Assembly (NCBI GenBank): GCA_003168375.1
Contig: PMSI01000002.1
Span: forward strand, 248,001 to 312,000
Length of the DNA stretch: 64,000 nt
Source of the DNA: Vulcanimicrobiota bacterium
Lineage (GTDB): Bacteria > Vulcanimicrobiota > Vulcanimicrobiia > Vulcanimicrobiales > Vulcanimicrobiaceae
Direction: 5' to 3'
The position numbers and the translations under genes were made by a program. The notes below the pieces were generated by a model. The model saw only the letters and a program-made list of their open reading frames with translations, had not been told where the DNA came from and made no database searches. Below, one piece after another: positions 42,990 through 51,225 of this stretch (positions are counted from its first letter, which is position 1; the number at the start of each line of letters is the position of its first letter).

Positions 42990-43451
42990 GTGCGCACACC
43001 CAGCTCTCGTCCCTCGCGCCTTGTCCGCGCGCTCTTCGCCGTTGCTCTCGTTGCCCTCGCCGGTTGCGGTGGCGGCGGGAGCTCGCTGCCGAACAGCAAC
43101 GGAATCTGCGATTCAAATGCCGGTTCGATCTCGCTCGCACGGCCGGGCCAGGCCCCGCAGAACAACCCGAGTCAGATCGAGATCGTCGCCAGCACCAATA
43201 CTGACCAGCTCAATCAGTCAACGAGTCAGTTCGACCTGAACCTGGTAGACAACTTCGGCAACGAGATCGATACCGGACCCCTCACCGCCGTGTCTGACAC
43301 CGGGGGTCCGCATCCGTACACAAACGACTTCTTTTACGCCGGAACGCTGCTGAACGGTGCCTCGCTGCAATTCGGCCGCACCTACAACGTCTATCTGAAC
43401 GCACCGAACTCGGCCTGCCAGCGCGGCTTCGTCGGCTCGTTCTCGACCTAG
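42990..43451 (+). CDS. Small lipoprotein of unknown function
   Basis: 153 residues from a GTG with AGGAGG 6 nt upstream. The N terminus (R-rich, then VRALFAVALVALAGC) is a lipoprotein signal with lipobox LAGC, Cys about 26, followed by a Gly/Ser tether. The rest is a compact, Asn/Gln-rich, probably beta-rich domain with three more cysteines and no recognised family. It should be attached to the outer or inner membrane. Convergent with the alpha/beta hydrolase, 10 bp between stops. Confidence 0.78.
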   Translation: MRTPSSRPSRLVRALFAVALVALAGCGGGGSSLPNSNGICDSNAGSISLARPGQAPQNNPSQIEIVASTNTDQLNQSTSQFDLNLVDNFGNEIDTGPLTAVSDTGGPHPYTNDFFYAGTLLNGASLQFGRTYNVYLNAPNSACQRGFVGSFST

Positions 43452-43461
43452 CTCGCCCGCC

Positions 43462-44292
43462 TCAGCCGTGGACGCGCTGCGCGAAGGCCGCCAGCGCGTC
43501 CGCGGTTCGTTCCGGCGCTTCCCATTGCGGGAGGTGGCCGACGTCCTCGAGCAGCACGAACTCCGCGCCGCGGATCGCGGATGCTGTCTCGCGCAGCGTG
43601 CGGGCATCGAGGTAGGAGTCCGCGCCGCCGGCGATCACCAGCGCCGGCACATCGATATCCTCGAGCAGGTCGTGCGAATCGAGGCGCTGCTGCATCCCGC
43701 GCACGAGCTGGGCGCAACCGCCGGGGTTTTGCCGGGCCATCATAGCGCGGGCGCGCTCGACCAGCTCGGGACGATCGCCGTAGACACGCGGCGCGAAGTA
43801 GCGCGGCAGATAACTCTCGATCACCGCGTCCATGCTTCCCTCGGTTTCCAGCCGCCGTGCCAGCGCGTTTCGGCCCGCCGCGAGCTCGCGCTGCGCCGGA
43901 TCGGCGTTCGGATTCGCTCCCGCGTCTTCTGCGACGTGGCTCGCCACCAGCGCCAGGCCGGAGGCGCGCTCCGCGAACATGCGGAAGAACGCAAGCGCGA
44001 CGTATCCGCCGATCGAGTGGCCGGCCAGCGCCGCCCGTTCGACCTGCAGCGCATCGAGGACGCCGGCGACGTCGGCCGCGAGCACCTCCATCAGCGCCGG
44101 GCCATCGCTCGGCTCGGACTCGCCGCAGCCGCGCAGGTCGACCCGAATCACGCGCATCGCGCCGAGCGCGGGCATTTGCTCGTCCCACACGCCACGGTCG
44201 AGCGGAAAGCCGTGCAGCAGCACGACGGGCGTGCCGGGGCCGCCGGAATCGTCGTAGCCGATCCGGCGGCCGTCGATCGTGAGGACCGGCAT
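43462..44292 (-). CDS. Alpha/beta hydrolase
   Basis: 276 residues, cytoplasmic. It has VVLLHGFPLD (oxyanion HG), nucleophile GHSIGGYVAL (Ser about 97), the acid in IAGGADSYLDA and the base in DVGHLPQWEAPE, so the triad is complete. It resembles 3-oxoadipate enol-lactonase/haloperoxidase-type esterases, which fits the catabolic theme of the window, but the substrate is not readable. It is the last gene of the envelope operon that starts at 47622, 5 bp after the LolA-like gene. Confidence 0.9.
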   Translation of the reverse strand: MPVLTIDGRRIGYDDSGGPGTPVVLLHGFPLDRGVWDEQMPALGAMRVIRVDLRGCGESEPSDGPALMEVLAADVAGVLDALQVERAALAGHSIGGYVALAFFRMFAERASGLALVASHVAEDAGANPNADPAQRELAAGRNALARRLETEGSMDAVIESYLPRYFAPRVYGDRPELVERARAMMARQNPGGCAQLVRGMQQRLDSHDLLEDIDVPALVIAGGADSYLDARTLRETASAIRGAEFVLLEDVGHLPQWEAPERTADALAAFAQRVHG

Positions 44293-44297
44293 CGCGC

Positions 44298-44924
44298 CTA
44301 GAAGTCGCTCGGTTTGAGGTTCGCCGACGTGTTCACGTCGCTGAAGTCCTCGGTCTCGACAACCGTGTCTCCGGCGTACGTCACGCGCCGCACCGGCAGG
44401 TGAGTCGTACGCGAGAGGTAGGCGGTCGTCTTGGTCGCGCCCGCGTCGTCCTTGAAGGGATACGTCACGGTGTCGTACACGGTCCCGTTCACGGTCTCTT
44501 CACCGGCCGTCACGGAGGGCGCGTTCTTGATCGCTTCGGCGACGCTGTCGAACGAGGCCAGGTCGATCGTGTGTCCGCGGAGGTCGACCGCGCGCCCGTC
44601 GTGGATCGAGACGTTCAGGTGGATCCCGCTGAGCATGCCGCCTTGATGACCGCTGACCGTATCGCCGCCGGTCCACACGGCGCCGCCGCCGCGCCCCGCT
44701 CCACCGGTGATGTCGATCCGAGCGAAGTGCGGCTTGAGGTACGCGTAGTGATACGTGCGGTCCTGAACGTCGGTCCCCTTGGTCATGTGGACCTTGATGT
44801 TCGCCGTGTAGCTCGGGACCTTGGCCCAAGCGTCGAGGAAAGCCGCAGCCGGACCGGTCGGCGCCGCGCCGAGAAGCGCGACGCCGAGGGTCAGGGCGGC
44901 GAGGGAAGCCGTCGTTCTGTTCAT
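44298..44924 (-). CDS. LolA-like periplasmic protein
   Basis: 208 residues. A signal peptide (ASLAALTLGVALLGAAPTGPAAA) precedes AFLDAWAKVPSYTANIKVHMTKG, the start of the half-barrel shared by LolA/LolB and DUF1571-type outer-membrane lipoprotein-sorting proteins. Later DTVTYPFKDDAGATKTTAYLSRTTHLPVRRVTY fits the same fold. It may carry lipoproteins or lipids across the periplasm. ATGA coupling to the GDSL lipoprotein gene suggests a shared envelope task. Confidence 0.75.
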   Translation of the reverse strand: MNRTTASLAALTLGVALLGAAPTGPAAAFLDAWAKVPSYTANIKVHMTKGTDVQDRTYHYAYLKPHFARIDITGGAGRGGGAVWTGGDTVSGHQGGMLSGIHLNVSIHDGRAVDLRGHTIDLASFDSVAEAIKNAPSVTAGEETVNGTVYDTVTYPFKDDAGATKTTAYLSRTTHLPVRRVTYAGDTVVETEDFSDVNTSANLKPSDF

Positions 44925-46453
44925 TGTGCTAAGCGGGTAACGCTGAACCCGGAGACGCCGTTGCCGGGTGCGTACGGATCGGTGGCGTAGACTGCGCCGA
45001 CGTTCACGGCCGGGATGCCGAGGTTGTACGACGTGTTGAGCTGCGCGATGAACACGTTCGCGATGAGCGCGTAGCCGGTGTTCGACGGGTGGAGACCGTC
45101 GAGGCTGAAGAACCCGCCGCGGTAGACCAGGCTGCAGCACTTCGGCGGGTTGACCGCCACGCCACCGTTGGCAACGATCGTCTTGAACGCCGCGTTCTGG
45201 TCGACGAGTGCGGCGCCGGTCTCGCTCGCAGCTTGCCCGATCGCCACGTTATACGCCGCGTTGAGCGCCTTGACGTTGGACGCCACGGCGTCGGCGATGA
45301 AGTCTCCGCTGACGAGCGTCGGCGCGACCGGCAGCGCGTGGGCCGGGATCTGCGCGGCCGCCGTCTGCAGCGTCTTGAACAGCGCGTTGATCGTGAAGTA
45401 GCCGTTCGCACCGAGCCCGGCCTGCGCGGTCTCCTGCGACGCGTACGCGGTCGAGTACAGCACGGCGGCCCCCTGCGCTTGCGCGGGGGGAACGCCCTGC
45501 GCGATCAGCGTGCCCGTGATGTACGCCTGCAGCGTCGGCTGATAGGCGGGCTGCGGGATGAACGTCGCCGCGCCCATGACGTCGACCAGGTTCGAAACCG
45601 CGACCTTCGATCCGGCGCCTTGGAGCTGCTGGACGATCGACTTGATGTCGTCGTGCAGCGACTGCGGCGCCGTTACCGGCGCCAGGCCGCCGGAGAACGC
45701 GACCTTGAGCAGTTCGTTGTTGCCGAGCCAGACCGTCGCAACTTGCGCGTGCAGCGACTTCGCGGCCTGGACCTGCGTGACGCCTTGGCCGAAGCCGGCC
45801 AGGATCGGCCAGAAGTTCTGGCTCTCGCCGTTGACCAGCGAGTTCAGCGCGACGAAGGTCGGCGGCGCGTTGGCCGGGTTGATGCCGCAGTCGCCGGTCG
45901 CTCCGACCATGAACAGCGCCTCGTGCGCCGTCGCGCCGGGGATCGCGACGTCCCACGGATTGAGTGCCGCGTTCTCGCGCAGCGAGAGCGCCGTCGAGAA
46001 CGTGTTCGCCGGGATCTGCTTCGCATCGCACGTGTTCGAGACCGGGAACGGGAAGCCGGCCGTCGTCGGCGCGAGCATGCCGCCGACGCCCGGCGGCGTG
46101 AGCAGGGGCAGCGGCGACTTGGTCGGGTCGCTCATGAAATTGACGTCGACGCCGTTGGCCTGTTCCCAGAGCAGCGCGAAGAAGCCGTGCTCCTGGGTGC
46201 GCTGGACGGGGCCGATCTGTCCGAGTTGCGCGTCCACGCCGAGCACCGGAAGATCGGCGCCCATCGTGCCGCCGGACTGCGTGCCCGCGGTGAGGCTGTC
46301 GCCGACGCCGGTGATGCTGAGCTTCGTCGCGGTCGCGACCGTGCCGGGATTGCCGAACGGCGGGACGGCGGCGATGTTGCTGCCGCCGCCGGTGCAGGCG
46401 GCGAGCGAGAGCGAAGCGGCGAGCGCTGCGGCGATCCGCAGGTGCGCGGTCAC
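44921..46453 (-). CDS. GDSL/SGNH-family lipoprotein hydrolase
   Basis: 510 residues from a GTG at 46453 overlapping the upstream stop (GTGA). Lipoprotein signal RIAAALAASLSLAAC with lipobox LAAC. The SGNH blocks are GVGDSLTAG (nucleophile Ser), WLGNNELLKV (block III Asn) and FSLDGLHPSNTGYALIA (Asp and His). The chain is much longer than the ~200-residue core, with large Ala/Pro-rich insertions. It is probably a surface or periplasmic esterase/lipase acting on lipids or acylated polymers. It sits between a barrel protein and a LolA-like protein. Confidence 0.85.
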   Translation of the reverse strand: MTAHLRIAAALAASLSLAACTGGGSNIAAVPPFGNPGTVATATKLSITGVGDSLTAGTQSGGTMGADLPVLGVDAQLGQIGPVQRTQEHGFFALLWEQANGVDVNFMSDPTKSPLPLLTPPGVGGMLAPTTAGFPFPVSNTCDAKQIPANTFSTALSLRENAALNPWDVAIPGATAHEALFMVGATGDCGINPANAPPTFVALNSLVNGESQNFWPILAGFGQGVTQVQAAKSLHAQVATVWLGNNELLKVAFSGGLAPVTAPQSLHDDIKSIVQQLQGAGSKVAVSNLVDVMGAATFIPQPAYQPTLQAYITGTLIAQGVPPAQAQGAAVLYSTAYASQETAQAGLGANGYFTINALFKTLQTAAAQIPAHALPVAPTLVSGDFIADAVASNVKALNAAYNVAIGQAASETGAALVDQNAAFKTIVANGGVAVNPPKCCSLVYRGGFFSLDGLHPSNTGYALIANVFIAQLNTSYNLGIPAVNVGAVYATDPYAPGNGVSGFSVTRLAQ

Positions 46454-47622
46454 AGCGGGATCACCGTGGGCGAACCAATGCCGAACTGGATTTGGACTTC
46501 GGCAGCCTTCAATCCGGCGAACTGCGGCGCCACCTGGTTCTGGTTGCACGGAAGGCGTTGACACGTCAAACTGACGATCCCCAATTGATTGTTGTAGTTC
46601 GTCGCGCCGCCCTCGAGGACGGTCATCTGAACGAACGTGTGCGGCGTGAAGTGGTGCGAGATCCCGTAGATCAGCGTGGGCGTGTATTCAGGATATGGAT
46701 CGACGGGGTTGTACTGGACAAGGCGCGAGGGCTGAACGAAGAACGTCGTCTGCTTGTTCGCGCGATACTCGAGATAGGCGAGCATGAAGACCTGCGCTTT
46801 GTTGGTCTGGTTGACGCCGTTGCGGTGGTTGAGCCACTGCAGCGCAGTCGTGAAAGTCCCGAACATGCGCGGCGTCGCGAGGAACGGGAGCGTGACCGGA
46901 AGCAGCCATTCCTGCTCGGTCCGCAGCTTCACCGTCGTCGGAAAGCCGCTCTGCGTCTCGATCAGCTGATCGTCGGAGTGTCCGCCGACGTTCGCCGTGT
47001 GCGCGAGGTAGGTCGGCGTGATCACGATCGGCAGTTTGTTCCCGATCACGAACAGATTCTGCAGGCCGACTTGGAAGATCTTGTCCTTGGTCGTCGCGTC
47101 GACGACGCCGGTGTTCACCGTTCCCAGCGACGCGCCGGGGAGGTTGGAGCCCGGACCGGTGAAGCCTTGCAGGAAGAACGGAACGTTCTGGTTGCTGAAG
47201 CCGACCGGGACTTGCTGGATCTCGTAGTAGCCGACCTGGATGCGATGCGTCCGGTCGAACGCGTAGCCGAAGCCCGCGTCCATCCCGCCGGGGTCGCCGG
47301 CGTTGAACCCGACGTTGCTCAGCGGATACGCGAACGACACGTCGAGATTGTAGGTGAAGCCCTGCGGCAGGCTCGGCCGGCGAATCGGCGCCTGCGGCGT
47401 TCCGACCGGATTCGCCTGGGCGACGTCTTTCGAGACGGCGTCGTCCGTTTTCTTGTTGTCCTTGATATCTGCGAGCGCACGCTGCAGCGACGCATTGGCG
47501 GGTGCGAGGAGTCCGGCGCGGAGTGCGCTGGCCTCGGACACGTCGGCGCGAGCCGTCAACGGCGCGAGGGCGGATGCGGCGCACACCAAAGCGCACGCGA
47601 CCGCTGACACACGTCTCTTCAT
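46450..47622 (-). CDS. Predicted outer-membrane beta-barrel protein
   Basis: 390 residues from the ATG at 47622. The signal peptide (RRVSAVACALVCAASALAPLTARA) is followed by a short helical stretch and, from about residue 100, alternating polar/hydrophobic strands with many aromatic residues (HRIQVGYYEIQQVPVGF, TTFFVQPSRLVQYNP, HHFTPHTFVQMTVLEGG). It ends in a strand QIQFGIGS. No family is certain; a transport or lipid-handling barrel fits the GDSL/LolA-like neighbours. First gene of a four-gene operon. Confidence 0.7.
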   Translation of the reverse strand: MKRRVSAVACALVCAASALAPLTARADVSEASALRAGLLAPANASLQRALADIKDNKKTDDAVSKDVAQANPVGTPQAPIRRPSLPQGFTYNLDVSFAYPLSNVGFNAGDPGGMDAGFGYAFDRTHRIQVGYYEIQQVPVGFSNQNVPFFLQGFTGPGSNLPGASLGTVNTGVVDATTKDKIFQVGLQNLFVIGNKLPIVITPTYLAHTANVGGHSDDQLIETQSGFPTTVKLRTEQEWLLPVTLPFLATPRMFGTFTTALQWLNHRNGVNQTNKAQVFMLAYLEYRANKQTTFFVQPSRLVQYNPVDPYPEYTPTLIYGISHHFTPHTFVQMTVLEGGATNYNNQLGIVSLTCQRLPCNQNQVAPQFAGLKAAEVQIQFGIGSPTVIPL

Positions 47623-47708
47623 GCTTCGCGGCTTGCGCGGTGCGACGTGCGGTTCCTCCGTCGCGCCGACGCTGCCGCCGGCGTATCCTCTCACTCCATC
47701 GGCAAAAG

Positions 47709-47737
47709 TTGCGCGATTGCTGCGTTAGTGGTATAAG
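47709..47737 (+). promoter_or_regulatory. Promoter of the histone-H1-like gene
   Basis: TTGCGC (47709-47714) and TATAAG (47732-47737) with a 17-bp spacer, giving a leader of about 80 nt before the ATG at 47825. Confidence 0.5.
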
Positions 47738-47800
47738 GTAGGCAACTAGCCGGCGGTCGCCCCGCCGGATCTCCGCGCGTCCGTCGGGTACCGCGGACGT

Positions 47801-47823
47801 GGAAAGGAACGGTAGTTCTACCG
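47801..47823 (+). promoter_or_regulatory. Ribosome-binding site followed by a hairpin up to the start codon
   Basis: GGAAAGGA (47801-47808) is 16 nt from the ATG, too far for normal initiation. The gap is filled by the perfect inverted repeat CGGTAG-TT-CTACCG (47810-47823). Folding it would bring the site next to the ATG, so the hairpin may tune translation or be an operator. Confidence 0.45.
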
Positions 47824-47824
47824 A

Positions 47825-48127
47825 ATGGCAGCAAAGAAAGCCGCGCGTAAGAAGACCGCGCGCAAAAAGTCCACGCGTAAAGCCGGAGCAAAAAAGACGG
47901 CACGCAAGAAGACCGCCGGCCGCAAGAAGGCCGCACCCCGTAAGAAGGCCGCCGCGAAAAAGACCCGCAAGAAGGCGACGGGCCGTAAGAAGACCGCTCG
48001 CAAGAAGACCGCTCGCAAGGGCGCAGCTCGCAAGAAGACCGGCGCGAAGAAAGCCGTCCGCAAGGCCGGCCGCAAGAAGGCCACTCGCAAGAAGGCCCCA
48101 CGCGCCAAGAAGGCTGCGGCAGCCTAA
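47825..48127 (+). CDS. Histone H1-like lysine/alanine-rich nucleoid protein
   Basis: 100 residues, almost entirely Lys, Arg, Ala, Thr and Gly in AxKKxAxRKKTAxRK-type repeats with no acidic residues. This resembles the C-terminal domain of eukaryotic H1 and bacterial Hc1/AlgP-like tails. It should bind DNA non-specifically and compact it. The repeats use mostly AAG/CGC codons. It has its own promoter and a strong terminator at 48150-48189, so it is probably highly expressed. Confidence 0.85.
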   Translation: MAAKKAARKKTARKKSTRKAGAKKTARKKTAGRKKAAPRKKAAAKKTRKKATGRKKTARKKTARKGAARKKTGAKKAVRKAGRKKATRKKAPRAKKAAAA

Positions 48128-48149
48128 GACCACCCGTTAAGGGGACGGA

Positions 48150-48189
48150 GCGCGTCGCGAGGAAACTCGCGGCGCGCTTCTTCTTTTTC
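48150..48189 (+). terminator. Strong intrinsic terminator
   Basis: A 12-bp GC-rich stem (GCGCGTCGCGAG / CTCGCGGCGCGC) closed by a GAAA tetraloop, followed by TTCTTCTTTTTC. It ends 11 bp before the next gene's ATG, so the GNAT gene must have its own promoter or rely on read-through. Confidence 0.85.
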
Positions 48190-48200
48190 GGCGGACACGG

Positions 48201-48896
48201 ATGTATCTGGATCAGCTCCCCGACCTCTCACGCGCGCGCCTGGTGCGTGCGCGCTCCCACGGCGTCGCGATCCGCGACGGCGGCCGCGCCGTTGCCGTAG
48301 CGTTCGTCGCCGACGGGACGCTGGTGCCCGCCGACACGCTCGTGCGCTTCGACGTCACCGAGGGCGAGGACGCCTCGCGCAGACTCGCCGACGCGCTGGC
48401 GACGACCGGCGCGCGCAGCCTGTGGTTCTACGGCGGCGACACAACGTCACGGCGCGCGGCGACCGAGCTCGACCTCCAGCTGCGCCCCGTCGGCGCGGTG
48501 CTCGTGCACCGGATGGATGCGATCCGGAGCGAGCGCGTCACGTTTCGCCTGCCGTCACAGCGCGACCGCAAGACGCTCCCCGAGCTGATGCAGGATCACG
48601 CGCCGGCATTTTTGGCACCGCACACCGAGGTCGCGGAGATCAGCGCCGACGCGGTCGGCATGGCGATCACCGAACCGCTCGATCAGCGCTGGACCGAGCT
48701 GCGGGTCGTCGTATATGCCCCGCATCGCGGGCGCGGCTTCGGCGCCGCGCTGCTCGCGGCAGCGGCGGATCGCATGGAAGGGATGGGGCGACGGGTGTGC
48801 GCGGCGATCGAGTCGGTCGCAGGCCGCGAGCGAGCCGCGCTCGAGCACGCGGGCTTCCGGATCGTCGACTACTACTTCGTCGCCACAAAGCGCTGA
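48201..48896 (+). CDS. GNAT-like acetyltransferase
   Basis: 231 residues. The C-terminal half (about 105-231) is a GNAT domain with motif A LRVVVYAPHRGRGFGAALLAAAADRM (RGRGFG acetyl-CoA loop) and HAGFRIVDYYFVATKR. The N-terminal half is a second, motif-less alpha/beta region that may be a degenerate GNAT. Substrate unknown. It lies just after a strong terminator. Confidence 0.8.
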   Translation: MYLDQLPDLSRARLVRARSHGVAIRDGGRAVAVAFVADGTLVPADTLVRFDVTEGEDASRRLADALATTGARSLWFYGGDTTSRRAATELDLQLRPVGAVLVHRMDAIRSERVTFRLPSQRDRKTLPELMQDHAPAFLAPHTEVAEISADAVGMAITEPLDQRWTELRVVVYAPHRGRGFGAALLAAAADRMEGMGRRVCAAIESVAGRERAALEHAGFRIVDYYFVATKR

Positions 48897-48920
48897 AGCG
48901 AGGGCGGGCGGGTTGGTCCA

Positions 48921-48954
48921 CTATTGACTTATATCAATGTATTGATATCAATAG
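48921..48954 (+). promoter_or_regulatory. MarR-type operator overlapping a promoter
   Basis: Nested AT-rich palindromes: CTATTGA (48921-48927) with TCAATAG (48948-48954), TATCAAT-GT-ATTGATA (48932-48947) and ATTGATATCAAT (48941-48952). TTGACT (48924-48929) and TATCAA (48946-48951) form a 16-bp-spaced promoter inside them. This suits autoregulation by the MarR protein encoded at 49050. Confidence 0.7.
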
Positions 48955-49049
48955 TCTAGCCACTCACCTCCAAGGACACGAACCAACCATGCCGCTCCTC
49001 ACTAGCTCCACACGCCGGTCACGCAAGACTTGAGCCTATCGAAGGGGAA

Positions 49050-49652
49050 ATGGTCGCCACGGGCGCTGGGGAACCAGCGGCCATGGCCGACCCCGCCGAG
49101 GTTCTCCAGCAACTCGAAGACATGCGCGCCGGCGCGCACCTCCTCTCGAAGCTGAAGTACGCCCAGGCGACGACGCGCACGGCGCTCGCCGCCGCGCTCG
49201 ACAAGATCGGGCTGACGATGCCGCAGTTCCTCGCGCTCATCGCAATCGATCAGAACGCCGACATCTCGAGCGCCGAGCTCGCCCGCCAGAGCTTCTGCTC
49301 GCCGCAAGCGATGGTCACCATCGTGGCGCGTCTGACATCCGCCGGCCTCATCAGCCGCACCCCTGCCGCCGGCGGCGGACGTTCGCTCACGATGCGCTTG
49401 ACCGAGAAGGGTCTGGCGACGCTGAACGAAGCGCGCGCCCACGCGTATGCGATCGAATGCTACATCTTCGACCTGCTCGGAGCGAACGCGTACGCGCAGC
49501 TGCTCGGTTCGCTCGACCGCCTGACGGAGGCGTTCTCGCAAGGCGCAACGTTCATCCGGACAACGCCGTGGGACGCATACGTCGAACCTTCGCACGCGGT
49601 GATCGCGGCGGCCGCGGCAGCGAAGCCGACGGCGCGCAAGCGACGCACCTGA
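49050..49652 (+). CDS. MarR family transcriptional regulator
   Basis: 200 residues, larger than the usual ~150 because of a C-terminal tail. The winged helix is clear: LTMPQFLALIAIDQNADISSAELARQSFCSPQAMVTIVARLTSAGLISR, then the wing GGRSLTMRLTEKGLATL. An AAGGGG lies only 2 nt before the ATG at 49050, so the in-frame ATG at 49083 is a reasonable alternative. A dense palindromic site upstream is its likely operator. The regulated genes and the ligand are unknown; the divergent genes end rather than begin here. Confidence 0.9.
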   Translation: MVATGAGEPAAMADPAEVLQQLEDMRAGAHLLSKLKYAQATTRTALAAALDKIGLTMPQFLALIAIDQNADISSAELARQSFCSPQAMVTIVARLTSAGLISRTPAAGGGRSLTMRLTEKGLATLNEARAHAYAIECYIFDLLGANAYAQLLGSLDRLTEAFSQGATFIRTTPWDAYVEPSHAVIAAAAAAKPTARKRRT

Positions 49653-49662
49653 CGCGCGCCGC

Positions 49663-50517
49663 TCAGCCCAGCAGCCGCTTCAGGAACGCGTCGTGCTTGT
49701 ACGACGACGAGCCGCCGAACTTGACCACGACCGCGTGCTCCGACGGGATGACGTACAGCGCCTGACCGCCGGCACCGCTCGCGTACACGACGTCGGGGAC
49801 GGTCGGCAGGGGGCTGAGCCACCAGCCCAGGCCGTAGCGCGGGTTCGCGAGCGAGCCGGTGAAGCAGCGCGCGAGCGCGGCCTCCGGGACGACGACCTTC
49901 CTCTCCCACGCGCCGCGATCGCGGATCAGCAGCCCGTACTTCAGCCACTCGCGGGCGGCGAGGAACGCTCCGGTCGGGAGCGGGTGCGTGCCGTCCTTGA
50001 GCTCGCGCCACGAGCCGACGCGCAGTCCGATCGGGTCGAGGATGCGCGCGCGCAGGTAACCGTTGGGCGAGAGCCCGCGCGGCGCGAGCTTGTGCGCCAG
50101 CACCGCCCCGAACACTTGGAGCGGGATCCCGCCGTAGGTGAACGTCGCGCCGGGCTCGTCCTTCAACGGCGTCGCGAGCGCCTTGTCGAACGACGGCACC
50201 GCCGCCCCCAGACCGCCGAAACCGATCCCGCTGGTGAGCTGCAAGAGATATCGCAGCGTCACCAGCGCCTTCGCGCCCTCCGCCCACGACGGGATCGTGA
50301 GCGAGACCGGCTCGTCGAGGTCGAGCAAGCCGTCTTCCTGCGCCGCGACGGCGGCGACACCCCAGAAGCTCTTCGTCCCGCTGTAGAGCGCGTGCGGTTT
50401 CTCGGCGTCGTATCCGGCGGCGTAGGTTTCGGCGACGATCTCGTCACCGAGCTGCACGACCAGCGCGTGCAGCCCGTGCCGTTCGGCATACCCCTGCGCG
50501 GCGATAACGTTGATCAT
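49663..50517 (-). CDS. Beta-lactamase-fold serine hydrolase (class C/penicillin-binding-protein family)
   Basis: 284 residues with no signal peptide, so cytoplasmic. The active-site SxxK is LYSGTKSFWG (Ser about 46, Lys about 49), the Tyr motif FTYGGIPLQV, and the third element is ASGAGGQALYVIP. Such proteins are usually esterases or D-aminopeptidases rather than beta-lactamases. The start at 50517 is just before the domain, making it shorter than typical (about 350). It ends 10 bp from the MarR stop on the opposite strand. Confidence 0.85.
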   Translation of the reverse strand: MINVIAAQGYAERHGLHALVVQLGDEIVAETYAAGYDAEKPHALYSGTKSFWGVAAVAAQEDGLLDLDEPVSLTIPSWAEGAKALVTLRYLLQLTSGIGFGGLGAAVPSFDKALATPLKDEPGATFTYGGIPLQVFGAVLAHKLAPRGLSPNGYLRARILDPIGLRVGSWRELKDGTHPLPTGAFLAAREWLKYGLLIRDRGAWERKVVVPEAALARCFTGSLANPRYGLGWWLSPLPTVPDVVYASGAGGQALYVIPSEHAVVVKFGGSSSYKHDAFLKRLLG

Positions 50518-50521
50518 CGCC

Positions 50522-51217
50522 TCAGAGCGTGCGTCTCCGCGCCGGCGGCGGCGGCGAAGAGATCGCGAAGGTCACGTTCTCGGTGATCGAGATCGTCGCC
50601 GTGAGGGTTCCCAGGTCGAGCGGAAGTCCGCCCGACCCGAAGCCTTGCATCGGCACGTCACCCGTTGCCGGGCAACCACCGAGTTCGCTCGCCGCCGCGA
50701 TGCCCTCGAGCGAGACGCCGGCCAGCGCGGCGATCGCTTGCGCCTTGCGGTGCGCGTCGGCGATCGCAGCCGCGCGCGCGTCCTGTTCGTGCTGCGCGCA
50801 GCCGTCCGCGGCGGCGAAGAAGTTCACGCTGTAGACGGACGTGCCCGGATGCACGCGCACGTAGTCGGCCGCCGCGTGGGCGAGCCGGTCGAGTTTGGCG
50901 CGCGTCACGTCCCGAATCGTCCCGCGCAACGCCGTTTGCGGACTGTTGTTGATCTGCGATCCCATCGGACCGACCACCGGGTCCTCCACCCCGGCCGCGC
51001 GCATCGCCGCCAGCACCGCCGGCTCGTCGGCGTTCCCTTGCGCCTGCGCAAAGAATGCGACGGTCTTCACCGGATAGCGGACGAGGCCGTGCCCTTGCAC
51101 TGCGATCCCCTGTAGGCCCCCGGCACCCGGGGCGACGCGCTGCAGCGGCGCGACGGATTGCGCGCCGGCGGCGAGCGGCAGCAGCGCGAGAGCGAAGACG
51201 GCAGACAATTTGAGCAT
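50522..51217 (-). CDS. SIMPL (DUF541) domain secreted protein
   Basis: 231 residues. Signal peptide (SAVFALALLPLAAGAQS), then GIAVQGHGLVRYPVKTVAFFAQAQGNADEP, the standard SIMPL opening, with AAADYVRVHPGTSVYSVNFFAAADGCAQHEQDARAAAIADAHRKAQAIAALAGVSLEGI later. DUF541 proteins are periplasmic and associated with oxidative-stress or signalling functions; none is firmly assigned. Gene spacing (4 bp to the hydrolase, 8 bp to the antiporter) suggests one operon. Confidence 0.88.
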   Translation of the reverse strand: MLKLSAVFALALLPLAAGAQSVAPLQRVAPGAGGLQGIAVQGHGLVRYPVKTVAFFAQAQGNADEPAVLAAMRAAGVEDPVVGPMGSQINNSPQTALRGTIRDVTRAKLDRLAHAAADYVRVHPGTSVYSVNFFAAADGCAQHEQDARAAAIADAHRKAQAIAALAGVSLEGIAAASELGGCPATGDVPMQGFGSGGLPLDLGTLTATISITENVTFAISSPPPPARRRTL

Positions 51218-51225
51218 CAGAGCGA

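Noticed and set aside
47825-48127. Lys/Ala-rich frame as simple low-complexity artefact
   Set aside because: It has a promoter, ribosome-binding site, a proper stop and a strong terminator, so it is kept as a real gene.
49663-50517. Beta-lactamase conferring resistance
   Set aside because: SxxK and Tyr motifs fit the broad esterase/DD-peptidase family; there is no signal peptide and no KTG-type motif, so a periplasmic beta-lactamase is unlikely.
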